From positions 175,576,413 through 175,640,412 of the forward strand of contig CM040128.1 of the NCBI GenBank assembly GCA_022559845.1: a stretch of DNA of 64,000 nucleotides. Reading direction: 5' to 3'. Shown in pieces: positions 10,460-22,336 of this stretch. Position numbers and translations under genes: made by a program. Each line of letters begins with the position of its first letter. Within the stretch, counting starts at the first letter, position 1. Source of the DNA: Amorphophallus konjac (lineage: Eukaryota; Streptophyta; Magnoliopsida; Alismatales; Araceae). The notes under the pieces were generated by a model that saw nothing but the letters and a program-made list of their open reading frames with translations, searched no databases and had not been told where the DNA came from.

Positions 10460-12171
10460 CTATGCAACATTTCTTGATTTCAGTTAGTTGTCAGTCTCAG
10501 TCTATAGCTGCAATAAGTGAGGGGGAGCTAGCCTCATTGTCTATCCTTGGCTTGTCACATTTTGTCTCTCTTTCTCACTAGCTGCTAACCACCGGATGGT
10601 ATATCAAATGGTGTGTTGCTGAAGGACAGGTAAGGCCTGTTTGAAGGCTCTCACTAAGCATGAGGTGGTCATCCGACCTAAGTTCTTCGCCGAGTACCAA
10701 GGACAGTAATGCATATAGTAAGGGGGAGATAAGGTCGTTTGTTCAATATCTTCAAGTTGTTCACATTCATGAGTAGTCTTAAATAATTTCACTTTAATTC
10801 CTTTACTTTCAGTCATTCTAGTGTCTTAGGCAGTGCATAAAAATCTCTTGTGAGATTATTCTGAGTCTCCAACATTCTTTTTACAGACTTGATGATTTCT
10901 GTATTCAGGACTTTCCTATTAGACAAAGATCAAGTAAGTTGGCCTTGCTAAGTGTAGTAGTTTAAGATTCGTAACCATGCAAGAACAAAATAAAAGAGTT
11001 TTGAAGAGTAATCCTATACAAACTTAATAGATTAAGAACACCCTTGATGTATCGTGTTCAGAAATCTTCTTAAAGCCTGAAATTCAATTGTAAGGGGGCA
11101 ACCTTGGTAGAAAATCTTCAAATTAAGTATTATCTTCAAGCACTTAAACCATCTCAATGAATTCAAAAAGGGGGAAACAAGATTTCAGAGTAATGGTTCT
11201 GATTTACTGAGAAACTAATTATCCTTCACCTTGAAGTGAAGTGAATTATGTCATGAGGTGCCAAACTATCTCTGATTAAAAATTATTGTGCTGAAAAAAT
11301 TCATGACAGAGCAATGACATAGTATGGTGAGTAACTGGGTCACTTCACCTAAGACGTGTTGTGCCTCATGTAAAAAGCCATTACTACTGTTAACCTTATA
11401 ATTTCATGGTAAAATGGTTAACACACTGAGTAACTGGAGATTCCGGCATCTAAATAATGTGTTTCCTCACGTCAAAAGGTGTGGACTGAACCAGATTGCT
11501 CATAAAAAAAATTTCTCCAGTAAATGCCATTTTGGAAAGAAAAATCTCAAATAGTGTTCCCCCAAAATAAATTTAATATAAATTGGTTACAGGTGCTTGT
11601 CCTCAATACTGATAGTAGATCTTCCTAGAGAAGTCCCTGAACCATTGATTTGTAAAGCTGCAGACTGATTATCAAGACACATAAATCAAATTGTTCTTTC
11701 TCCATTACTTGGGTATAAAATGTCTTCAAACTTTTGCCTCTTCTGTCTTTCTGAGTTATTAGTCGTAAATCATGAAACTTAGTTCAGCTGATGCACTTAT
11801 CATCCTAACAAGATTGCTTTTGAAGGCAGTCAACTTCATGGTCTGTAAACTTATTGTTTTTGCTACTCAACGCTTAATCTCTTTCCTGCATTTCTCCACA
11901 TTGAATTCTCCCTATTGCTTATCTCTTTTTGATGATGTCAAAGGGGGAGAAATAAGAGTCTTGTGAGTCATTGCATATCATTCATTCAATGTCAGTTCAG
12001 TCATTGCTCAGTAGTTGTGGCTTATTGCATATCTTGTTGAGTCTCTTGTTGAGTCATCCAATTGTTTCTTCAAGGGCCATTAATTTCAAGGGCCATTAAT
12101 TTTTTTTAATTCAATGTCAACATAATAAGCTCAATAACTCATGTGGTTGCCATCAACAAAAATGGAGAGAT
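10460..12171 (+). other. Copia 3' untranslated region with repeated polypurine tracts
   Basis: No gene is seen. Several G-rich purine tracts resembling the minus-strand primer site lie along the region: GTGAGGGGGAGCTA (10517-10530), AAGGGGGAGATAAGG (10722-10736), AAGGGGGCAACC (11091-11102), AAAAGGGGGAAACAAG (11166-11181) and AAAGGGGGAGAAATAAG (11940-11956). The last, AAAATGGAGAGAT, abuts the LTR at 12172 and is the probable functional tract. Multiple tracts and a long region after pol are reported for Sireviruses, which fits the pol sequence upstream. Confidence 0.7.
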
Positions 12172-12519
12172 TGTTGGATATATTTTTGTTTTGATGATGT
12201 CAAACCAACATGAGGTCATTTGGTTCTAAAAGTTAAAAATACTCAAATGTATTTCTACACAGGTGTTCTTCATATTCAGCACATTAAATCAGAACCTTCA
12301 TATTTCAGTTTGTTGAACACAATTGTTTTCAGGCCAAATGCATGAGAAAATGACAGAGCAGAGAAATTCAGGGAGCAACACATCTTTTGTCAAGTTAAAA
12401 AGAAGAAAATTGAGGAAGAAAAGTCTACTCCAAAAAACCTTGAAGCCGACTCCGCTTCAGTCTGCAAGGTAGAAAAACCCAGCGTCACCCACTAGTTGAA
12501 AAGGGCAATAGCTACGGAT

Positions 12520-13500
12520 TAGGGGTGACAAATAGATGGTGAACGGTGTATAATGTGCTGTAAGGGTGAAAAAGAGTCCACTAAGGGTGAAAACTGGACT
12601 ATAGCGCTAAAAGCCTTCAGACGCGAAGAAGATGGAGTCGATGCAAGAAGGTTGTAGCATCGACGCAGCCAGAACGCCAGAAGGACCCGCCAGTCAAAGC
12701 AACAAAGGCGACAGTTGAAGACGATTAAGGGTGAAAAATAGGTAGGTAATGGTGACAAATGAGCAGTTGGGATGACAAATAGCTCGGCAAAGGTGAAAAA
12801 TAGACGACAAGGCTGAAAGAGATTAAAAATGAAGAAGCAGCGTCAATGCAGCCTCAAACAGCGTTGACGCAGCTCAATGGTGAACTACAATAAGGCTAAA
12901 GAATGAATCAACAAGCTAGAAATTTGAAGAAATCAAATGATAGATGAAGTCACAAGGATTGAAGACCAGCTTACCATGAAATCAAGCTGAGTACAGATGA
13001 GAAATGAAGCACAACGAGTCAAGCACCTCACATGGCAGTAGGCAATCAACGAAACCAACAAATAGATGAACAGGCTGAGAGATGTGTGAATGATGAAGGA
13101 GCTGAGAAGAAGAAAAGCCAAGCAACGATGACGCAACATTCCAAATAGTGTCAACGTAGGTAAGCAGAGACACCAAAAAGCATAAAGGTAGTGAAAAGAA
13201 CAAGCAACGACTCTCGGGCATTAAGGGTAACAAATGCATGACTACAGCCAACAAATGACTGTTAGAGGTGAATAATGAAGCACAAGGCTGACAAATAGCA
13301 ATCGAGGCTGAAGCTGACACGCTCAACGTAGCTGCGTTAACGCACCTTCTTGCATGCGTCAACGCAGTCATGCTGAAATAGCAAAGGCAGAGAAAAGAGC
13401 AATAGCGACAGACTAAGGGTGAATAATAGGTGTGCAACGTAGACAAATAGCCTAATAAGGGTGTAAAGTGTGCGATAAGGGTGAAAAATGCATTGCTAGA
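12520..13500 (+). repeat. Degenerate dispersed repeat AAGGGTGAAAAATAG in LTR U3
   Basis: Variants of AAGGGTGAAAAATAG and GGGTGACAAATAG recur at irregular spacing through U3: near 12523, 12568, 12591, 12727, 12747, 12790, 13264, 13406, 13457 and 13477. Between them lie pieces such as GCGTTGACGCAGC and its variants (12862, 13320-13370). Open frames on the minus strand across this block follow from the repeat composition and show no protein features. Confidence 0.5.
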
Positions 13501-13693
13501 GCTGAACAAGGTCCAAGCTCGTGAGATACTTAACAGAGTCACGTGCCTCATCCTCCAATGATTGGCACGTGATCCTAGGATGGTAGGCTCACTTCTAGAA
13601 AATTCCAAGGACGGAATATTCTACTTTGCCAAGTGGACCAATGGAATTTCACTATGTTAATCATTCCATCCAAAAGAATTCCGGAGGCTCTGT

Positions 13694-13701
13694 TATATAA
13701 A
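13694..13701 (+). promoter_or_regulatory. TATA box of Copia LTR
   Basis: TATATAAA lies about 45 bp before a purine-rich stretch that is typical of the start of R in these elements. It marks the U3/R boundary of the LTR at 12172-14545. Confidence 0.6.
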
Positions 13702-14545
13702 CTCCTCAACCCTTGAAGCTGGGGCTGCCACCTTCGAAGAGAAAGAAAGCCCATCTGAGAAGAAGGAAAAAAACACTGCGTGAGAAAGAGAAAAGGTGAG
13801 AGAGAGAAGAAAAGAGAGAGAGACTACAGCCCAGATCGAGAGAAGACGATTCCCATTTCAGAGAAAGCTCTTGAAATAATTTCAAAGCTACATTTATTTT
13901 TCGCTCTACTGTATTTTCGTTTGTTTCATTTTGATTTTCTTGGTTTGTCTTTTCGATCCAGTTGAGTCATTGTTCTCTTATAGTGCATTGCTGCACTAAT
14001 CAGAGGTGTGATTAATTTTCAGATTGAACACGGTCTGGTCTGCGGGCTAGGGTGCGAGGAAGGGTCCTCGTGTGCTGCCTTAGTGTAGTGTAACTAGTTC
14101 TGCTGGGGTAGAATCAGGGGTGTGCTCATCAGGATTGGTGAAGCACGGGTTCTCTCTGCGTCTTCATAGGAAGGGAGGAGGTTGTTCCTCCGCTGAGCAA
14201 ACTGTGTGATCAGCTGCTGTAGCAGTTTCATCCGTGTTTAGTGAAGCCTCATCCTGATCAGGTGAGGGGTGGACGTAGATTGTTGGAAGCAATTGAACCA
14301 CCTAAAAATATCAGTGTATCTGTGGTTTGATCTCCATATCTTCTATCCCCGTTCTCTAGCTTTGCTTCAGTACCCTGCGCTTAACGTGTTTGTGAATGTT
14401 TCTTTTTGGTGGACTAAACTAATATTGTCATTCATTTGTCTAGTTCGTTTCTATAGAATCTGAGTGTTAGCTTAAAGTTTTTAAATCGGTCTATTGAAGG
14501 GGCTGATCTATTAACCCCTCCCCTCTAGATCCGCATTGCCTTACA

Positions 14546-16330
14546 CATCACTTCTACCTCTCTGCATGTTTTCCCCTTCGTTCCGAGTAGTTCTAAGCGG
14601 GAATGAGCGGGTTTTGTTCAGTTTGGGGAAAAAATGCATGTTTCGGGGTGAGAGGCGAATCCAGTGTTTTAAGCGTCGATTCAAGCCCCATTGGGCTCCA
14701 AATGTGTTCCCGGGGGTCAAGCGTCGATTCCCCATGGTTTTCGCATGAAATGGTAGTCTTCCGAGTCTAATCGGACCCCAAAGAGGGGTCCCCAGTCGCG
14801 TCCCGCCGGAAACGGTTGACCATTGGGTCGACCGTTTCAAGCAGCAGACGTAGGGAAGAATGCCCCTGGGTTCGGTCGACCGGACCTTCACGGACGGTCG
14901 ACCTACCAGGGTGCGTCGACGCCCTATAAAAGTGTGCGTTGACGCACTGCAGGGTGCATTCGCCCCTGGAGAAAATGGTCAACCGACCGGCTTGCGCCTG
15001 TTGACCGATTTCCCCTGGGCAGTTCAGAAAATGGGGTTTTTAGCCCCAGATTTATGGTTTCACACCCCGGACCCCCAATTAACAATATTCATGGATGAAA
15101 TACACTAATAACGAGTCAGACAAACCCCGTGAGGGCGATCCTTTGATGAGATGCCCAATGATGTGATTTTGAGAGTACGGGGTTACCCCGTGATAGGAAA
15201 AAGTAATTGATCATGGATTTTTGAGATAATAACCTCGACAGCCCGTATGCTTTACAGAATCAGCCTCGTGTTTCGTGCATCATGTGGGTGTCCATGATTC
15301 GGTTACGTACTGACAGTTTCACAGTAGGCCTCCCACTTAGAGTGACATTTCCACTAGTCGTAGCTTGCCTGAGCACGCGTGTGCTTACCCACCTGGGAGT
15401 AGGTGGAGAGTTACACTCGAGAGAGACGGTTTTTAGGTTGGTTTGCCGTAGGGCCTCCCCTGTAGTGGCTCGTGTCCGAGCCGGGAGAAAAACTAGCTAG
15501 AGGGCCTGACTCATGCTGTCAGTCAGTGTATGCACACATGGTCGGGGACTTCGGACGCGTGCTGACCAGCATGACCCCGACTAGACCCTTGTTTGTGTTC
15601 TGTGTACGGTGTCTCAGTGTCCGCCTGGGGCATGTAGGGAGATACCTGAGACTGTGGAGTATGACGTCAGTGGAAGCATCCGGCCTTGCTTCTAGTGGGC
15701 AGTGCTCCTGTCACTCGAGTGTAGTGGCCGGGTTTCTTATGACGTAGTTTCTGTTGGGGCAGTTAAGGGTGGTCTATCGTGTAGCTTTTTTGTGATAGTC
15801 AAACCTTTATTTTAATAACTGCTTAGTGTAGCTGCACCTTTTATTTGTTAGATTCTACCTCTTTATTATTGTTATCATTTCGTGTTACTGCCTTCAGTTT
15901 TTACGTGGTTACCGGTCGAGGTGGGGGATCCGCGGTACCCCTACTGAGCTGATGAGACGAGGCTCACCCCCTGTGTTTTCAGGTGAGGCGCAGCACACTC
16001 ATAGTACCTCGGGGGCGGTGCGTGGAGTTGGTGGTCTGTAGGTTACTCTAGTTGGCCAAGGCGAGGTATGCCCCGTAGTTATGTACTCTTTTATTTTTAC
16101 ACTTATAAATGGACATATGACTTCTGGACTATGTAATTAATGGATCATGTAAACTGTTATGTATTATAGTACTTATCTCTAGCACTTAATTATGTTAATT
16201 ATTGTGGGTTGCAATGATTTAGATTTCTATACACTTCCACACTATCCACTAACCCTTCCGAGCCCCCGGCTCGTGGGCGGCGGGCCAAGATCCAAGGAAT
16301 ATTGGTGTCCTTCCCGGTGTTCGAATCTCG
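14546..16330 (+). mobile_element. Gypsy-type LTR fragment (same family as 54814-58486)
   Basis: The order of landmarks follows the long LTR at 54814: the GGGTTTTGTTC...GGGGAAAAAATGC block near 14610 (55460 in the other copy), a GGTCGACC cluster (14830-15005), the CTAGCTAGAGGGCCTGAC block near 15495, a GACGAGGCTCACCCCCTG block near 15960 and TTGGCCAAGGCGAGGTATG near 16050. The 5' part, with the start of the LTR, is missing. The end is probably GGGTCGTAACG near 16340, a decayed form of GTCGTCACA. Short open frames are not credible genes. Confidence 0.65.
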
Positions 16331-16640
16331 GGTCGTAACGATATCTGTCTGACTGCTAAACTCACTACAAGGCAGCATCGACTCCACTGGGTTAATGCGT
16401 CGACCTCTGCCACTTCCTAAAGTAGCCCTCTCTTGCCATTCTATGCTTGGTGTCTTGCTCTACTATTTGAACTATTTTTGTTGAAACCACAGTCCACATT
16501 GAATAGTGTGCCATCTGTATTTCAAGCTGAAGATTGTGTTTCAACTGGTTTAGATTTTAATTGGGGCAAAGTCTTTTTAAGGAGATCTATTCAACCCCCC
16601 CCCCCTTCTAGATCCAGTTGCACCCAAGGGACCCAACAAA
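16331..16640 (+). mobile_element. Copia LTR tail fragment
   Basis: The piece ends AAGGAGATCTATTC, a run of C, TTCTAGATCCAGTTG and GACCCAACA, matching the U5 tails of the other Copia LTRs in the window (14514, 50550, 63192). It has neither the LTR start nor the GTGAGGGGTGGACGTAGG motif. Its origin relative to the neighbouring LTRs is unresolved. Confidence 0.45.
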
Positions 16641-17336
16641 ACTTAGTTGAGATTTTCAATGTCTACGTGGACTTAGTCTTATTTTGCAACACCTATGTGA
16701 CTTTAGCTCTTTTAGTCCTGTGCCTAAGTCATGATAGCTCTTGAATTCTAGCGCCTATGTGAATTTAGATTTTGTACTACTACGCCTAAGTCTTCCGAGA
16801 TTCTCTTTTACTCCTATGTCACACTTTCACAGATTTCCATAGATTTCTTCTTTTCAATCAAAATTTCATGGCTTAAGGATTTTAGACTTGAATGTTTTTC
16901 ACGTTTTGCTATTACCAAAATAACTTCATGGTTTTGTTCTCATCTAAATTAGTCCCAAGGTTTTATTTTCATCAATATTATTAACCCTTAAGGTTTTGTC
17001 ATCATCAACAATAATCAGAGTTTTATTTTCAGCATGAATAATCAAAATTTTGTCAAAATTTGATCCACAGTTTTGTTATCACCAAAACTAATGTAATTAA
17101 GTTAATATTTAGATTTTAGCCCACATATACTCAACATGTTTTTACCCATTGAACCTCCGTGAGGTTGGGTTGTCACCGTGATAACTAATTTATTTTATGG
17201 GCTCAATCCCATCTCTCTCGACGCTTCTAGAACCACCATTCTAGATAAGCCTTTTATGAATACATCTATAAAGTTTCTTTCTGATTTCCCAAAATTCATC
17301 AAGTGTTGTTTCATTTTTTTCTCTTATAGATTTGTG
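16641..17336 (-). other. Non-coding flank of decayed minus-strand Copia
   Basis: Nothing coding is seen. Two short motifs recur: CCTAAGTC / CCTATGTGACTTTAGC between 16660 and 16820, and AAGGTTTTGTCATCATCAA-like stretches between 16900 and 17080. Given the minus-strand RNase H that follows, this is probably the 3' end (3' UTR and part of the LTR) of that Copia element. A clear LTR boundary was not found. Confidence 0.4.
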
Positions 17337-17650
17337 TCACACTTTTAAATATTTGTTTATTTTTACAACAGTATCTACCTGCATATATTTATCAATTGCT
17401 AATTTACAATCACATAAAATAGATATAAGAGGTAAGGTGTTTGCCATCAATGAAATGTCAACTAAAAGATTTCTCAACCATTCAGCTTCTGTGTAGGTAG
17501 TATCTAGTGCAACCATTTCAGATTCTATTGTGTTTCTAGCTAACATAGTTTGTTTAGTGGATTTCTTTGACATTGCACCTCCTCTTAAGAGGAAAATAAA
17601 GCCTGATGTAGATTTGACATCTAGGGAATCACTAATCTAATTAGAATAAC
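17337..17650 (-). pseudogene. Copia RNase H fragment
   Basis: Reading the minus strand, the frame gives a [17 protein letters not shown] start (about 17630-17595) and then [20 protein letters not shown] and [10 protein letters not shown], the usual second half of Copia RNase H; a Glu-containing helix ([10 protein letters not shown]) and an Asp (LCDCKLAID) are present. Reverse transcriptase is absent: the fragment joins integrase directly at about 17650, so an internal deletion removed the whole RT. The sequence differs clearly from the Sirevirus-like elements elsewhere in the window, so this is another Copia lineage. Confidence 0.75.
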
Positions 17651-18468
17651 TATAACCTTCTAGAATATAGGGGTAGCCATTTTGTTTTAAAAAGAATTCT
17701 ATTTAAAATGTAACATGCAGTCAAAAGGGCTTCCCCACACAAGTTCTCGAGTGCACCTAAACTAATCAACATTAAATTAATCATATCTATTAGTGCTTTA
17801 TTTTCCCTTTCAGCTACACCATTGGATTGGGAAGAGTAAGGGGCAGTTACCTCAAGTATTATCCTATTTTCTTGACAAAATTGGGTGAGTGCAAGAGAGG
17901 TGTACTCTCCTCCTCTACCCGACCTAAGCATTTTAATTTTCATTTCTTGTTGATTTTCAGGTTCAACTTTATAAATTTGAAATTTATTTAGTACTTCATA
18001 TTTAGTTTTAATTAGGTAGAGATACCAATATTTAGATAGATCGTCAATGAATGTTACAAAGTATTTGTTGCCATCTCTAGAGATCCATCCAACATCACAC
18101 ACATCGCTATGTATAAGTTCTAGGACATCATAATCTCTATCAACTGATTTAAACAATTGTTTAGGTAATTTGGCTTCCACACAAACTTTACATCTTTCAT
18201 GGTGTTGGATGTCTATCTTAAGGATGAAATTTAACCTTATTAGTCTTTTAATTGAATTATAATTAACATGTCCTAATCTAGAATGTCATGTATAGCAAGA
18301 TTCAACATTTTCAATATTTAATACAATTGATTGCTCATAAGATGGTGTACATACATTCAATTTAAAAAGACCATCACACATTAATACTTTCTCAATGAAG
18401 GTCAACCCTTTGGTCATTATAACTTAATTTGACTCAAAACTTAAATTATATTCATGCTGCACTAGAAG
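17650..18468 (-). pseudogene. Copia GAG-pre-integrase and integrase fragment
   Basis: The open part (18180-17650) encodes an integrase core: HSDVCDVGWISRDGNKYF, FVTFIDDLSKYWYLYLIKTK and NGVAERENKALIDM. Upstream, to 18468, decayed sequence still shows the HSRLGHVNYNSIKRL and CKVCVEAKLPKQ signatures of the GAG-pre-integrase and zinc region. The second catalytic Asp is lost: the motif reads LRSGRGGEY where RSDRGGEY is usual. The right end is cut at 18468 by the insertion of the Tekay-like element. This is the oldest layer on which the central stack sits. Confidence 0.8.
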
Positions 18469-21400
18469 TGTCACGCCCCGAGATTATGCAACGGAGACTA
18501 ATCGGGAACGTGAACAGTCGGCTAATACGCCGCAAGCGAACATATATAATCAGAGCGCTAACACATTCACACATAAAAGGGAATACACAAGATGATATAC
18601 TCAAAACTTCACTTTATTGAACAATATTCAAAGTACATTGATACTTGACTCTTTTCACTAGACTCAAATAAATGGAAAAGTACATCGACTCGACTGGACA
18701 CATGACTCTACTAGGTCTTCTCTCGATCTTTAATCACTCTTAGACTCGTCACTTGAGTAGTCCAAACCCCTGCTAGAATTTCCTGAAAAGATAGAAAAAG
18801 TAGAGAATGAGCACACTTGCCCAATAGGTATCTTCGTATCAACATGAAGGTAGTATTTAAGTAATTAATATTTTAGCTCTAGGAAAGAAGATAGAAGAAA
18901 TGTGATGAAACATGCGAATAAAATCAAAGTAACACTAGTAACACGATGTAGATGATAGAGATATGAAGGTTTATGTAGAATGAGAGCAAGATCGAGAATG
19001 AGTATAACATGAATGTAACTTGGCCTTTCATGAATGAGAATATACTTTTCATAACCATAAAGGCTATGCACTAGAAAGTCATGTAACAAGAATGTACTAG
19101 CAAGTATGTAAATTTTACAAGATTGTCGCGTGGTTTTCACCCGTTTATAAAAATAGTACTTCCAGCGTAATGCTATGCCAGTAAGCATCATACCCCATTG
19201 TTTATAGTACGTTTCTGACTATCTGCCGAGGGGGCTAGCGTCGAGGCCTTGGACACTGTCCGTGCCCGCTCTTGCATCTTCAAGTTATAAATCAAGCTAC
19301 TTCCACGAGAAAATATAATTATGGCCAGTAATATAACAAGTCCAAACCATAGTTTCATAATCACAATATCAAGGTAAGAATGCACCAATTAAGAATCATG
19401 AGAGTTCAAAAGATGAATTAAAAACAATGTCATGCCACGAAAGAATTCGACAGCATAACGGCACAATTATTAACTTTCATAATTCATTAGATAGCTTTTT
19501 GAACAAGGTGTTGGATTCTAGATAATCAATAGACCATCTAGGGACATAAAAAAATCAACCCTTGGGTCAAACCTTGGGTTAAACATAGTTTAGGTATAAG
19601 ACGGTCAAGTCTGGACCATTTCTAGAAGGCACGGTCATTCTAGGACCATTTCTAGACAGACGCGGTCAGAGAAGTACCATTTGTAAACAGAGTCGACGCA
19701 TGAAGAAAGAAGGGTCGACGCAGTGAACCTCTTGGAAAGAAGTGGTCGCAGGATGACCGCTACTTGACAGTGGCAGTCGCTTGATGTCCGTGACTATCCA
19801 GGACACAGAAAACGTTGGTAAAGTGCTTTCTAGATAATTGGGCTTTGAGGGTACAATCAGCTCAGCGTCCTAGTGAGAATCCCAGGCTCGCGGAGACTTA
19901 CGAAGGCCTTGAAACAAGATCATCCAGTCCGGTAGAAGGAATATCCAATGGAGAGGATCACAAGTCCAAGATTCTGTGCCTAATATGTGCAAAGTGTAAC
20001 TAATAGACATGCACCGGAGTACGCACTATGTACTTATGAAAGACTCAAGATGAGAGGGAATCGTGTCAAAAACAGCGATCAATTCATCAATAAAAACAAG
20101 CCCCCAATGCATGTGAAATATAACTTTAATACAAACTATATGGTTTTGGCATGAACGTAACATAAGTTAAAAATAGGTATTTAAAGCGTGAAAGGCATGA
20201 AACCTAGCATGTTTAATGCATAATATAACCAAGTTCACAATTATACAATCGTAACTAGGGATAAGGCCTAATAACTTCGGTTTAATAGATGTATAATAGG
20301 GTCAATCTACCATCTGATTAGAGTTAACAAGGTGTAGGAAATTGAAACATAGTAGCAGTCTTTACAGAACCGCCTATACACAGTAGTGGTCCTTTAGGAA
20401 CCGCTATTAGACAGTAGCGGTCGCTGGTAGATCGTTTCTAGTCTTATAACAGAAAGGGGGTCATTAGGTCATGCAAGGCCTAACTTAAAGAAACAAATGC
20501 ATGTAAACATGCTAGACAGGAAGTCAAATATGTTACAACAACATAAAGTCATGGAGATGCATGGGTTCTCATGAATTAAACCAAGATTATCATCTTTACC
20601 ATTAAGGGTAGGAATCATGCATGCAGAAATAATCTAGATGCGCAGTGATAGTAAAACATGAAATACACCGTGTACAGAGTATAAAATTGCATGAAACCAG
20701 AGGACTTTTACTCCTAACATTTGGTTTGAGACATCCATGAAATAACCTGCCTTTGTAACGGGCTTTAGACTTCAAATTTTGGACTGGAAGGACGACCTAG
20801 TTTTTGCACGTCCTGTGATAAATTAGCAACTTCTCGTCCCTCGTTCTCCTTAACCTCTTGACCTAAATCCATGAAATTTAGAGGGTAGGTAGAAGATACA
20901 CAGGTTAACAAATTGTTCTAAAGGATGATCTTCTAAATACCTCAATTAGGGCTTCCAATCTCCAGATCTTCCTTGGACCGGCACGCTGGTTCTTGAGCGC
21001 CTTGTAGAGGAACAGCAACTTTGGGAGCTTCTAACTCTCTGGACGCTTGATCTCCTAGCATGAAATTTGGAGGGGAGTTAAACAATATAAAGGGAATCAA
21101 TAAAGTCTAAAGGACCAACATGAAATACCCATTACTTACCGTCGAACAACGCAAGCCAAAACGAGGGTTCGCATAGGTCGAATATGGGCCCTATTTATAC
21201 GATTTTGCCTAGGGCTGAGGATTAGATTGATCTAGAAGTCCTAAATTGGTGTAGGATCGATCCCCAAGAGCCCTAGAGTAGGTTTCCGTGTCAGGTAGCT
21301 TCGAATCATAGAGATTGGGATCGGAAAAAATCTAATTTTTCCACGCTTCTAACACCTCCGTTCACGGAACATAGTAGTGGTCATCTCGCGATCGCTATTG

Positions 21401-21725
21401 TCAGAGGGTGGTTATGCAATAGACTACGTTCTCACGTGAAAATCTGAAAATCTTAGATTTTTTAATTATCTCCCATTTATCCTTTTTATCAGCCTATTTA
21501 TCTAATTTAATTCCGTAAATTACCCTAATTACGTCTCTAGAAGTGGGCTTGGGCCTAAAGGCCTTGGAAATTGGTTTGTGGGCCTAATTTAAGTGGGCTA
21601 AACCCTTTTGGTTAATTTAGGGCACTTAAATTGATTTAACTAATCCTTAATTCCTTTAAGTAGCCCATTAAGCTAAATAATTGTATTTAATCCCAATATT
21701 TCTTAAAAAATTCTCGGGCGTTACA
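18469..21725 (-). mobile_element. H1 3' LTR
   Basis: 3.26 kb, starting TGTCACGCC and ending GGGCGTTACA on the plus strand, which gives TGTAACGCCC...GGCGTGACA on the element strand. The polypurine tract is the complement of 21726-21740. TATAAATA is the complement of 21192-21199. It aligns by eye along its length with 51788-54808. Hairpins with CGGTC/GACCG stems lie at 19609-19770 and 20360-20440. Open frames inside are not genes. Confidence 0.9.
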
Positions 21726-22270
21726 CCCTCCCCCACTTAAAAGAATTTGGTCCCCATATTCATTACATGGGTTTTATGGAGAGTATACTTATAATCGAAT
21801 AATTCTGGGAATTTCTTACACATAGCTTCATCCGTCTCCCATGTCGCATCTTGGTCTGATCCTTTATTCCACCTGATTTTTACTATGGGAATAGTTTTGT
21901 TTCGTAGCTGACACACTTCACGATCAATGATTTTGATTGGATTTTATTCATATGTCATATCCTTTTGGATCACCAAGTCGTCGTGACTTATAACATGAAA
22001 AGGATCATAGACGTACTTTTTGAGCATAGACATATGAAACCCATCATGGACTCTAGCTAATTGAGGGGGCAAGGTTATCCGATATGCGACTTCGCCAACC
22101 CTTTCAAAAATTTTAAAAGGGCCAATGAATCTCGGAGTGAGCTTGCCTTTGATGCCGAATCTTCGAATTCCTCGACCTAGAGAAACTTTAAGGAATACGT
22201 GGTCTCCCACTTGAAATTCCAGATCGCGCCTTCTATTATCAGCATATGACTTTTCTCTATCTTGAGACAT
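21726..22270 (-). pseudogene. H1 integrase C-terminus and chromodomain
   Basis: The first part (22270-21944) reads SYADNRRRDLEFQVGDHVFLKVSL, then PRFIGPFKIFERVGEVAYRITLP and VHDGFHMSMLKKYV, which is the GPY/F-type C-terminal region of a chromovirus integrase. After one in-frame stop (following QKDMTYE) the same frame continues to about 21738 with IDREVCQLRNKTIPIVKIRW and DATWETDEAMCKKFPELF, a short Tekay-type chromodomain. Such domains are thought to guide integration to heterochromatin, which fits the setting. The polypurine tract follows directly. Confidence 0.88.
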
Positions 22271-22336
22271 CTAGAGTCTCTCATGAATAAGCTTTACCTT
22301 CTCGGTAGTATCTCTGATGATTTCAGGGCCTTGAAA

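Larger units (their letters stand above)
12172..14545 (+). mobile_element. Copia 3' LTR
   Basis: It starts TGTTGGATATATTTTTG directly after the polypurine tract. It holds a TATA box near 13694 followed by a purine-rich leader (about 13735-13845, GAGA-type), and the motif GTGAGGGGTGGACGTAG (14262-14278) with AACCACCTAAAA near 14300. The tail is ACCCCTCCCCTCTAGATCCG (14514-14533). The 3' boundary is placed at TTACA (14545) but could be a few bases later. It differs by eye from the Copia LTR remnant at 4831/7713, so the two may not belong to one element. Confidence 0.75.

Noticed and set aside
12982..13608. Minus-strand open frame of 208 codons as a possible membrane protein
   Set aside because: It lies antisense to the degenerate AAGGGTGAAAAATAG repeats in a Copia U3; its Leu/Ser/Phe-rich sequence follows from that composition. 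No homologue or conserved motif is seen.
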